Assembly (NCBI GenBank): GCA_023717565.1
Contig: JAMQPI010000171.1
Location: 1 to 62,402 of the forward strand
From: Pyrinomonadaceae bacterium
Lineage (GTDB): Bacteria; Acidobacteriota; Blastocatellia; Pyrinomonadales; Pyrinomonadaceae
DNA length: 62,402 nucleotides
Direction of reading: 5' to 3'
A program made the position numbers and the translations under genes. A model generated the notes under the pieces. That model was not told the origin of the DNA and made no database searches. It was given only the letters and a program-made list of their open reading frames with translations. Shown here in pieces: positions 25,335 through 32,147 of the stretch. Numbering within the stretch: position 1 is the stretch's first letter; each line of letters begins with the position of its first letter.

Positions 25335-26261
25335 ATGAAATCTCTGCAAGCTTTTCTCATTCTTATCCTGCTTTCTTTTAGCGGCTGCTTCAGTGCGCAA
25401 AAGGCCCAGCGCTCGGTAGCAACGACGAGTGCCCCTGCTTCCCAAGTCGCTGAGCGGCAACAGGAAGCACTTAATAAGTTCGACCAGGTCTCGCTCAAAC
25501 AGGCCGACCAATCGCAATCGATGGTCGAGGCGATGAATCGCAAGATTCTTAGGAACGCCGATTTCCAGTTGGAAGTATCTGACCCCACAGTCGCTCAGCG
25601 CCAAATCACGTCGATGGCGGAATCTCTGGGCGGGTTCGTGGTCACGTCCGAATCGAAGCAGCGTGATGTCGGAGATCGGACCAAACAGCAATTGGATATC
25701 TCTCTGGTCTTGCGAATCCCGGCGCTGCAATTCAATTCTGCGGTGGAGCAGATTCGGGCCACCGCTAGTCGGGTGATTGACGATAAGATTACTGGGCAGG
25801 ACGTAACGGAGGAGTTCATCGATCTGGAGGCTCGGATCAAGACGCAGAAAGCGCTCGAACTCCAGTTTCTCGAGATCATGAAGCAGGCTAACAAAGTGGC
25901 GGACGCGTTGGAAGTGCAACGCCAGATTGCCGAAGTCAGATCGGAAATTGAAAAGCTTGAAGGTCGCAAGCGGTTTCTGGAAAATAGGGCCAGCCTGTCA
26001 ACCATCACTGTCGGTCTACAAACTCCTACGGCGATCGCCGTTAACACATCGGGCTTTGGTAGAGAAATCAAAGAAGCGGTATCAGATAGCTTTAGGACGG
26101 TTGGGGAGATCGTTTTGTTTCTCGTCCGTTTCGTGATCGTGATGATTCCGATACTCATTTTGGTTATTCTTCCCGGCGGGTTGTTAGCTCGCTACATCTT
26201 TCGGCGAGCCCAGAGATGGAACCCGACACCTGAGTTAGAATCGACCCCAGGGTCAGATTAG
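25335..26261 (+). CDS. DUF4349-domain lipoprotein
   Basis: A 308-aa protein. The ATG at 25335 has GGAGG seven bases upstream and opens a lipoprotein signal with lipobox FSGC at about residues 15-18. DUF4349 features follow: NADFQLEVSDPTVAQ, LVLRIPALQFNSAVEQI, ITGQDVTEEFIDLEARI, then a coiled coil (about 185-225) and a C-terminal membrane helix (about 262-288). It is anchored at both ends, possibly sensing or spanning the envelope; function unknown. First of five closely spaced genes for exported or membrane proteins. Confidence 0.8.
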   Translation: MKSLQAFLILILLSFSGCFSAQKAQRSVATTSAPASQVAERQQEALNKFDQVSLKQADQSQSMVEAMNRKILRNADFQLEVSDPTVAQRQITSMAESLGGFVVTSESKQRDVGDRTKQQLDISLVLRIPALQFNSAVEQIRATASRVIDDKITGQDVTEEFIDLEARIKTQKALELQFLEIMKQANKVADALEVQRQIAEVRSEIEKLEGRKRFLENRASLSTITVGLQTPTAIAVNTSGFGREIKEAVSDSFRTVGEIVLFLVRFVIVMIPILILVILPGGLLARYIFRRAQRWNPTPELESTPGSD

Positions 26262-26272
26262 ACAAGGATAAG

Positions 26273-26812
26273 ATGCTTCGATCGAGGTTGGTTCTAATCA
26301 ACGTCTTAATGGCGCTCGCTGTGACGGGTTGCTCGAGATCCAATCAGAATTCTCCGGGCGCCTCGTCCACAGCATCGCCATCGCCGGCGGCGGTCGGAAG
26401 GATAACGTCTGAATCAGTAGTGAAGGTCGCAATTCAGGGCGCTGAACTTTCCCCGGGTGGATTCGCTGATGCAATTGTCCGGGTTACCGTCCAAAACGGC
26501 TACCATATCAATTCGAATCCCCCAACCTTTCCCTATTTGAAAGCAACCGAGCTGGAGATGGCCGACACGGATGAGATCTCACTCAACAACATCTACTATC
26601 CCAAACCTTTGGTTAAGACGTTTGCATTTTCAGACAAGCCGCTCCAGGTGTACGAAGGAGAGACTCAACTTACCGTCGCTTTGCAAGCTGCCAAGAACGC
26701 AAAGAAAGGCCAGCAGTCAATTCCGGCCAAGTTGAGCATCCAAGCTTGCGATGATCAGGTTTGTTATCCCCCCGGTTCGATAGACGTCGCGATTCCGGTG
26801 CTGATCAAGTGA
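26273..26812 (+). CDS. Lipoprotein with DsbD N-terminal-like domain
   Basis: A 179-aa protein with lipobox VTGC at about 17-20, a Ser/Pro linker, and an immunoglobulin-like domain matching the periplasmic N-terminal domain of DsbD (HINSNPPTFPYLKATEL, YPKPLVKTFAFS, then ACDDQVCYPP). The CDDQVC pair is the redox-active site. Stand-alone forms probably pass electrons to periplasmic thiol proteins; the membrane and thioredoxin domains of DsbD are not nearby. Eleven bases after the DUF4349 gene and overlapping the next gene by four bases (GTGA). Confidence 0.8.
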   Translation: MLRSRLVLINVLMALAVTGCSRSNQNSPGASSTASPSPAAVGRITSESVVKVAIQGAELSPGGFADAIVRVTVQNGYHINSNPPTFPYLKATELEMADTDEISLNNIYYPKPLVKTFAFSDKPLQVYEGETQLTVALQAAKNAKKGQQSIPAKLSIQACDDQVCYPPGSIDVAIPVLIK

Positions 26813-27021
26813 AATTAGTCTGGCTGATCGTAGCCGGAGCCTGCGGTGCCGTTGCGGGAGTATTATTGGTGCGCGGTGATTTTGATAGGGCATTTGTCGT
26901 CGCAGCCGCCGGCATGGTCGCCTGGTTTCTAAACTATCGTATTCAAGTTAAGGAGAAACTGGCTGTGATGGATGCGGCTCAGGAAGAAAATATCGAGGTG
27001 AACGATCCAGATGAAGATTAG
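26809..27021 (+). CDS. Small two-helix membrane protein
   Basis: A 70-aa protein starting at GTG inside the previous stop codon (GTGA overlap). Two hydrophobic helices (about 3-21 and 27-43) are followed by an acidic C-terminal tail (EENIEVNDPDED). The frame is open upstream, but the overlap start fits translational coupling. No family recognised. It overlaps the next gene by 11 bases. Confidence 0.55.
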   Translation: MKLVWLIVAGACGAVAGVLLVRGDFDRAFVVAAAGMVAWFLNYRIQVKEKLAVMDAAQEENIEVNDPDED

Positions 27022-27550
27022 TAATCGCAAAGTCGTTTTGTTAATTCTGGGTGGATTGATTTTCGCGGCGCCAGTTGTTGCACGGGCGACGGATGAGACG
27101 GAGGTGCGCGGAACAGTGCAACGGGTTTTCCAGCAGCTAAAGTCCCGCGACTACGGCTCGGTTTACGATTCGTTGCCGGCCTCAACGCGGACGCGGATGT
27201 CGCGGGCGCGCTTCACCGGCTCGCTCAGTCGGGCCCAGAACATGTACGTACTCGACCGGATGGAAATGGGCCAAGTAAGAGTCTCGGCAAATGTTGCCGT
27301 GGTGGATACCGTGCTTTACGGAAGGGTAGTGGTTCCCATCGAAACTGAAGGTAAGATCGTCGTTCAGCAATACCTGGTGCGGGAAGAAGGAAAGTGGCGA
27401 GTGGCCACCGGTGACAGCGCTACGATCAAACGATTCCTGGCGAGCAATCCGGCCTTTGGCCGGAAGTTCCCGATTCGCCAACCGCGGATTTACGTCAAAC
27501 AGGGCGCGAAGTGGATAGAATTTAACCCGCCTCGCTCGATGCGCAGCTAG
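27011..27550 (+). CDS. Exported hypothetical protein, NTF2/DUF4878-like
   Basis: A 179-aa exported protein (signal peptide to about residue 26, ARA). The mature part alternates helix and strand in a way reminiscent of DUF4878/NTF2-like domains: VQRVFQQLKSRDYGSVYDSL, then VVDTVLYGRVVVPIETEG and YLVREEGKWRVATGD. That assignment is tentative. Translationally coupled to the membrane protein before it. Confidence 0.6.
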   Translation: MKISNRKVVLLILGGLIFAAPVVARATDETEVRGTVQRVFQQLKSRDYGSVYDSLPASTRTRMSRARFTGSLSRAQNMYVLDRMEMGQVRVSANVAVVDTVLYGRVVVPIETEGKIVVQQYLVREEGKWRVATGDSATIKRFLASNPAFGRKFPIRQPRIYVKQGAKWIEFNPPRSMRS

Positions 27551-27576
27551 ACGCTCTGATCTCGCCTCAAATATCT

Positions 27577-28143
27577 ATGACGACTCTTTTGATAGCGCTG
27601 TTACTGATCGTGGGAGTGCCCAGCTTTTCTCAGGATAATCGCGCGGCCCAACCACTTCGTGCCATTTACCTGAAGGATGTAGACGGCGACGGAAAGGCTG
27701 ATGAACTCGTTTATGAAATCAGGAGGTGGAAAAACGATTACGAAGCGTCCTTAGTAATCACCTCTGCAACGAGAACAATCTTGTGGGAGCATCAATGGCT
27801 GATGACCGAAGGCGACTTGTCAGAGTTAATCGAGACTGAGGGAGACGTAACAGGTAAGCGGGTCACTTTGGAATCCTGGGTCAGAGACTTTTTCGTTGGC
27901 AGCCTGAAATATGGAGCTGACTTTGAGAGCAGGCAGCTAAAAGACTCTGATCTTAGAGATCACGAACGTCTCAAGGGGTTCGCGAAGTACTATGGAGTCA
28001 CGCTGACGAAGCTGAAGACGGGTATATTGTCGCAGCATACGAACTCGTTGTTTTCTTATCGAGCGGAATGGCGTGAGGATTTGAACAAACTTGTGTATGT
28101 GCCCTCTATCGGCAAATTCGTATGTTACCAGCGTGGTTACTAG
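27577..28143 (+). CDS. Exported hypothetical protein with a DxDGDG calcium-type loop
   Basis: A 188-aa protein with a signal peptide (to about residue 19, SFSQ). Residues 35-43 read DVDGDGKAD, a dockerin/FG-GAP-like calcium loop, then LVYEIRRWKN. The rest is unrecognised. It starts 26 bases after the previous gene and is probably the last gene of the 25335-28143 unit. Confidence 0.6.
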   Translation: MTTLLIALLLIVGVPSFSQDNRAAQPLRAIYLKDVDGDGKADELVYEIRRWKNDYEASLVITSATRTILWEHQWLMTEGDLSELIETEGDVTGKRVTLESWVRDFFVGSLKYGADFESRQLKDSDLRDHERLKGFAKYYGVTLTKLKTGILSQHTNSLFSYRAEWREDLNKLVYVPSIGKFVCYQRGY

Positions 28144-28164
28144 CAACACCAATTAAGGTCGCCT

Positions 28165-28416
28165 TCAAGTGAGCAGCAGATCCTCAAAGGACAACTGGGC
28201 GTCGTCAACCTGCTCGGTGTATTCACCGTGGCGAATCCTGGAGCGCGGCACATCCAGGGCCTCACGCACGGCGTCGAGATGAAATCTGATGATATGTGGT
28301 GTGACGCGAACGGAAGGGATGCGCCGCTTGCGAGCCAGGCGTCGAACGGTCGCCTCGCTAACCTGCAGAACCTTTGCGAGCTGTCGGGCAGTCAGAAATT
28401 CTTCGCGGTCTTCCAT
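28165..28416 (-). CDS. Excisionase-type HTH (MerR-like) small protein
   Basis: An 83-aa protein of the DNA-binding excisionase family: FLTARQLAKVLQVSEATVRRLARKRRIPSVRV is the winged HTH_17 domain. Such proteins can be excisionases or ordinary regulators; no integrase or att site is nearby, so a regulatory role is more likely. The C-terminal 30 residues are acidic and unrelated to the family. Confidence 0.75.
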   Translation of the reverse strand: MEDREEFLTARQLAKVLQVSEATVRRLARKRRIPSVRVTPHIIRFHLDAVREALDVPRSRIRHGEYTEQVDDAQLSFEDLLLT

Positions 28417-28467
28417 GGCGTTAACTGCATCCTAGCGCAACCGTATGAGGTCGGCCAAAAATAAAAC

Positions 28468-28612
28468 AGGGAAGAAGGAAAGGGGGAAGAGGGTAAAAGG
28501 GCCAAAAGAAGCGGCGAGAAAGAGGCCCTGAGATTAGCATCACAAAAAGAATGACAGACCGCCGTATGGAAGTTCTTGCGTCCTCTTACCCTTTTCCCCT
28601 TTGACCCGTTTT
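28468..28612. repeat. Purine-arm/pyrimidine-arm inverted repeat
   Basis: A purine-rich arm (about 28468-28515, core AGAGGGTAAAAGGG) and a pyrimidine-rich arm (about 28577-28612, core CCTCTTACCCTTTTCCCC) are imperfect reverse complements around an unrelated centre of about 60 bases. The right arm touches the stop codon of the gene at 28614. It has the same design as the elements at 30574, 39096, 40127 and 43477. Confidence 0.7.
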
Positions 28613-28613
28613 C

Positions 28614-29237
28614 CTATTTAGGGGCAGCCGGCAGAGAAAGAGCCACGCGGTAGACCGCCGCGCCCTCAATTTCGACGTCCTGGCTGACCGGTTCGGCATT
28701 AGCAGGTTTCAAGGTGACGCGATACTTCGCGGTCTCGGGCGTCAGTCTAAATACAAATGAACCGGTCTCGTTGGTAACCCGACCATCGATCTTTTTCGTG
28801 GAGCCGTCCCCTAGAATCTTCCAGAGCTCGACTTTCGCTCCGGGAACGCTGCGGCCCTCCTGGTTAAAGACGCTGCCTCGAATAAAGGCGATCGACCCTT
28901 CATCAATGGTAAGAATCAGGCGATCTCCCAGTGAACGTGTCTTACCGGCCTTGACCTCCACATTTTCAATCGTGCCTACACTCAAACCTGGCTTTCTAAA
29001 TGTCAGTGCATACTTGCCCGCCGGCAATCGCTGAACTAAGAACGAGCCGCTCTTGTCAGTTACGACGCGGTTAACTTCGCGCTCGTTCTGGTTGATAACA
29101 ACTGTGACGCCCGCCGGTCCACCAGTTTCAACGCGAACCTTGCCCTTGATAGCTCCAGTTGCCCGGTCCTGGGCCATTGAGGTCGCTGCCAAAGAGAGCA
29201 AGGCTATCGATGCAAGGATTAGTTTCTTAGTTCTCAT
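28614..29237 (-). CDS. Exported carboxypeptidase-regulatory-like (beta-sandwich) protein
   Basis: A 207-aa exported protein (signal peptide MRTKKLILASIALLSLAATS...). It holds two CarboxypepD_reg-like beta-sandwich domains: residues about 28-115 (GAIKGKVRVETGGPAGVTV, SGSFLVQRLPAGKYALTFRKPG) and about 120-205 (FIRGSVFNQEGRSVPGAKV, TGSFVFRL). Such domains bind carbohydrate or act as structural modules on surface proteins. The ATG at 29237 has GGAGA at the right distance; the frame is open 30 codons further upstream. Confidence 0.75.
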   Translation of the reverse strand: MRTKKLILASIALLSLAATSMAQDRATGAIKGKVRVETGGPAGVTVVINQNEREVNRVVTDKSGSFLVQRLPAGKYALTFRKPGLSVGTIENVEVKAGKTRSLGDRLILTIDEGSIAFIRGSVFNQEGRSVPGAKVELWKILGDGSTKKIDGRVTNETGSFVFRLTPETAKYRVTLKPANAEPVSQDVEIEGAAVYRVALSLPAAPK

Positions 29238-29529
29238 TGCGAAATCTCCGGCCTTAGAGGTCTGAATTCCAGACGAGTGATCGAATTGTATCATTACCGG
29301 CTGTCGGACCCGCGTGATTCCTGTCATTGCTTACGCCAGGAGTTAGTAGGCATGTGAGATGCCTGCAAGTTTCCCGGCGGACAGCCGACTACTTGATGCG
29401 GGTAATCAGCTCGGCTGTTGCCCAAGTCAGGCGTTGGCGGCATCCAACTAACTTCGTATAATCTCTCCCAATCGGGTTTCAGATGAATCCGGCTCGCAAC
29501 AGCAGAGACTGTCGATAGTTGTTAACACT

Positions 29530-30597
29530 GTGAACATTCGTTTTAGTCACAGAAAACCTCGTCGGGCCGCGATTCTAATCCTGGCACCGCTGCTCTTGAT
29601 TGCACAGGGACTCATATCCTCTCCAGCCCAGGATGCGTCCAATCCGGTTCAGCGGCCGCGGCGCGTTTTGCCTCCTCATACTCAGGAACCCTACGACGTA
29701 CTGCGTATCGATACTGATTTAGTCGCTGTGGATGTTACGGCTAGCGATCTGCAGGGCGCGCCAGTGCGGAACCTTCGTAAGGAGGACTTCAAACTCTATG
29801 CTGACGGAATTGAACAACCGGTTTCCTTCTTTCAAGTTGAACGAAGAACTGGCCCGCCACGACCTCTCGCGCTGGTATTTGCTTTAGACATCTCGGGCAG
29901 CATGACGCCGGAAGAGATGGTCCGATTGCGATTTGCCTTGCAGGCATTCTCGGACAAGATCGCCGATCAGCAAGCCGTGTACGCGGTCATAGCATTTGGA
30001 ATGAACGTTAAGACTCTGCAGAAGTTCACTTCGGATCCCAAGGCCCTTGATCGTACTTTTGAAAAACTTGCCCGCGAACCGAACGGCCTCTCAACCCACA
30101 CTTACGACGCGGTTGACGACGCTATCCGGATGGTCGTCCGCCATGCTCCTCGCACTCGAGATCGGCGCTTGATTAAGAGGGCGGTACTGGTCGTAACTGA
30201 CGGGTTTCCAGTGGGAGATACGGTATCTCCACAAACAGTTATAGAGCGTGCCAATGCCGCCAACGTGAGTGTCTACGTTGTCACACTGCCCTCGTACTCC
30301 CGGGTATTGACGGCTTCGACGCAGGCAGCGTTACCCACACCGCTGGACGTGACTGGACTGGCGGAGTTGACCGGTGGGCGGAGCGTCTATGCAAACGATA
30401 AGGATTATGGACCCCTGTTTCGATCGCTGGCCGAAGAGGTTACTTCTGCTTATGTCTTGGCATTTTACCCGGCGGAAGAAAAACGGCGGGATGGTCAATT
30501 CCATTCGATCAAGGTGGAAGGACCGCCTGGTCTGACTCTCAGGCAAAGCCGTCCAGGATACCAGGGAGGAGGAAAGAACAGGCGGCAGGAGCAGTAG
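29530..30597 (+). CDS. VWFA-related acidobacterial-type protein
   Basis: A 355-aa exported protein (hydrophobic 13-32). It has an N-terminal beta domain (VDVTASDLQGAPVRNLRKEDFKLYADG) and a von Willebrand A domain (about 113-320) with MIDAS D120-x-S122-x-S124 and VTDG further on. This layout, expanded in Acidobacteriota, is described as the VWFA-related Acidobacterial domain. It probably mediates metal-dependent protein binding outside the cell. GTG start without a clear Shine-Dalgarno. The last codons and stop (GGKNRRQEQ) lie inside the left arm of the inverted repeat at 30574. Confidence 0.85.
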   Translation: MNIRFSHRKPRRAAILILAPLLLIAQGLISSPAQDASNPVQRPRRVLPPHTQEPYDVLRIDTDLVAVDVTASDLQGAPVRNLRKEDFKLYADGIEQPVSFFQVERRTGPPRPLALVFALDISGSMTPEEMVRLRFALQAFSDKIADQQAVYAVIAFGMNVKTLQKFTSDPKALDRTFEKLAREPNGLSTHTYDAVDDAIRMVVRHAPRTRDRRLIKRAVLVVTDGFPVGDTVSPQTVIERANAANVSVYVVTLPSYSRVLTASTQAALPTPLDVTGLAELTGGRSVYANDKDYGPLFRSLAEEVTSAYVLAFYPAEEKRRDGQFHSIKVEGPPGLTLRQSRPGYQGGGKNRRQEQ

Positions 30598-30660
30598 GCA
30601 GGAAGCAGTCAAACTACTGTGTATTGGAACCTGCTTCCTGCCTCCTGCCACCTGTTTCTT
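30574..30660. repeat. Purine-arm/pyrimidine-arm inverted repeat between convergent genes
   Basis: The left arm (30574-30608) and right arm (30630-30660) are near-perfect reverse complements built on GGCAGGA-type heptamers, apart from an insertion of about five bases. The loop is about 21 bases. The element supplies the stop codon of the VWFA gene and reaches the stop codon of the LysW-like gene, so it may act as a bidirectional terminator. Confidence 0.8.
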
Positions 30661-30845
30661 CAGAACTCGTCGTCGTCCTCGTCGTCGTCCAAATCTTCTT
30701 CTTCAACAATGTCCAACTCGACTGGATCGAGGCCAACTACTTCCAGTGCTGCTCCGCACTCCTCACATGAGACCGTTTCGCCCTTGTCCGTGTCCATATC
30801 TACGTGGACATCGGCATCGCATTCCGGGCAGGTTCCTGTCGGCAC
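30660..30845 (-). CDS. LysW-like small acidic zinc-ribbon protein
   Basis: A 61-aa protein: CPEC at 6-9 and CEEC at 27-30 form a zinc ribbon, followed by LEVVGLDPVELDI and a highly acidic tail ending DDDEDDDEF. Fold and tail match LysW, the amino-group carrier of the alpha-aminoadipate lysine (and some arginine/ornithine) pathways, where the substrate is joined to a C-terminal Glu of an EDWGE-type end. Here the last residue is Phe, so conjugation is uncertain. No lysX, lysZ or argC-type gene is nearby. The GTG start is supported by GGAGGT seven bases upstream; the longer open frame is not. Confidence 0.75.
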   Translation of the reverse strand: MPTGTCPECDADVHVDMDTDKGETVSCEECGAALEVVGLDPVELDIVEEEDLDDDEDDDEF

Positions 30846-31259
30846 TTTTTCTACCTCCAACTTAGGTAACGTGAAGGCAGCGGCGCACCCAAAACGACGG
30901 GGTCCTCCACCTTGAGTATGATTGGCTGGCGACAATCTAACTGCCGTTGATGGATTTTGCAACAGTCTTTTTTTGTCGGCTTCTGTACATTTAAAGACTA
31001 TCCGAGGGCGGTCCTTTGGAGTGCGCCGCCGACGGCTTTGGTTTGAGTCATCATGGCGGAGGAGATCCATAGCGGTGTCGCGCTCCGCTTGCGACCGCAC
31101 TGTCTCCACAGAGTTGCCAGTTGCCGGGGAAGTAAAGGACTGTGGTTACCCACAGAGAGACGATCAGTGGCAATCGCAGGCCAGAGAGAGGTTAACCCAT
31201 ACTGAGACTGATTACCCCCGCCTCGTCACGACACTCGCCCTTCTCGATAATGCGGAGTG
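30846..31259. other. Non-coding gap between divergent genes
   Basis: About 410 bases. Open frames exist on both strands but none has a Shine-Dalgarno, domain or consistent codon use. Promoters for the LysW-like gene and for the DUF1175-macroglobulin cluster should be here; none could be assigned. Confidence 0.4.
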
Positions 31260-32132
31260 ATGTTGGGGATTATCAAAAATTTGCGACTTGGTTTCGGGCT
31301 GCTGCTAACCATCTTGGTTGTTTCGCTGGTTTCCTATTTCTCGAGCCAACCTAACCGCGGTGCTTCTTTTGGCAAGCTCCTGCCAGTCTCGTCTATCACG
31401 TCGCTGCCTAACGATCACGCACCGCGACCACCTGCCAACCCAGTTTCATTGGATAGTGATAATGACGGAATTCCCGATTCAGCCGAACTCAATTCATTTC
31501 GCGAGCGTGAGAATTTCAAACGCGCCTTTACCGGAATTGCTGAGATGCAGTTCTACCTGCTCAGCAACGAATGGAACAAGGAGCAGCGAGACTGTGCCGG
31601 CCTGGTCCGTTTTGCCTGGCGCGAAGCACTGCGCCGCCACGATCGCGCCTGGTTTCAGAAGATGGGTCCTGGCTACGAATTTCTTGCAACCGATGTGTCC
31701 GCGAACTATCTGGATCGAGGGCCGATCGGAGAGAAGTTATTCCGCACTGATTTCGGGTCATACAAGCCCACTGATCTGGCGGCGGCGAAATTTTCCGAGT
31801 TCGCTGACGCTCGCACACTGAAGAACTTCAACAGTCAATTCATCAGTCGCGATCGTCAATTCGCCCAACCGGGCGACCTGCTCTTTTATCACCAACCCTG
31901 GGTCCAAAAGTTCCCCTACCACGTCATGATTTTTGTTGGGGAGTCGCCGACTGCCACGCAGGCAGCACGCGGCGGATGGGTGGTGTACCACACCGGCGCA
32001 TCGGCAGTCGACGAAGGAACGGTGAAGAAGGTCCAGCTGTCGGTGTTGGACCAGCACCCAAACAAGCGCTGGCGGCCGGTAGAGAGCAATCCCAATTTTC
32101 TCGGTTTTTATCGACTTAAGATTCTCGAATAG
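31260..32132 (+). CDS. DUF1175 protein with NlpC/P60-like motifs
   Basis: A 290-aa protein with an N-terminal membrane anchor (about 10-28), a calcium-loop motif DSDNDGIPD (65-73) and a C-terminal DUF1175 domain. The domain reads RDCAGLVRFAW (Cys112), PGDLLFY (about 204-210), YHVMIFVG (His221) and VVYHTG (His244), the same order as the Cys-His catalytic frame of NlpC/P60 peptidoglycan hydrolases. In E. coli the DUF1175 gene yfaT sits beside the macroglobulin gene yfaS, as here, 15 bases before it. Start uncertain: GTG 31257, ATG 31260 or TTG 31263. Confidence 0.8.
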   Translation: MLGIIKNLRLGFGLLLTILVVSLVSYFSSQPNRGASFGKLLPVSSITSLPNDHAPRPPANPVSLDSDNDGIPDSAELNSFRERENFKRAFTGIAEMQFYLLSNEWNKEQRDCAGLVRFAWREALRRHDRAWFQKMGPGYEFLATDVSANYLDRGPIGEKLFRTDFGSYKPTDLAAAKFSEFADARTLKNFNSQFISRDRQFAQPGDLLFYHQPWVQKFPYHVMIFVGESPTATQAARGGWVVYHTGASAVDEGTVKKVQLSVLDQHPNKRWRPVESNPNFLGFYRLKILE

Positions 32133-32147
32133 CTCGGAGGCTAAATC

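Noticed and set aside
28165-28416. Excisionase-like gene as evidence of an integrated element
   Set aside because: No integrase, att repeat or phage gene nearby; the family includes many ordinary regulators.
30846-31109. Upstream extension of the LysW-like frame to 149 codons
   Set aside because: The GTG at 30845 has GGAGGT at ideal distance and LysW-type proteins are about 55-60 residues; the extension has no family resemblance.
30922-31260. 112-codon plus-strand frame before DUF1175
   Set aside because: No Shine-Dalgarno or domain, biased toward random composition; likely chance.
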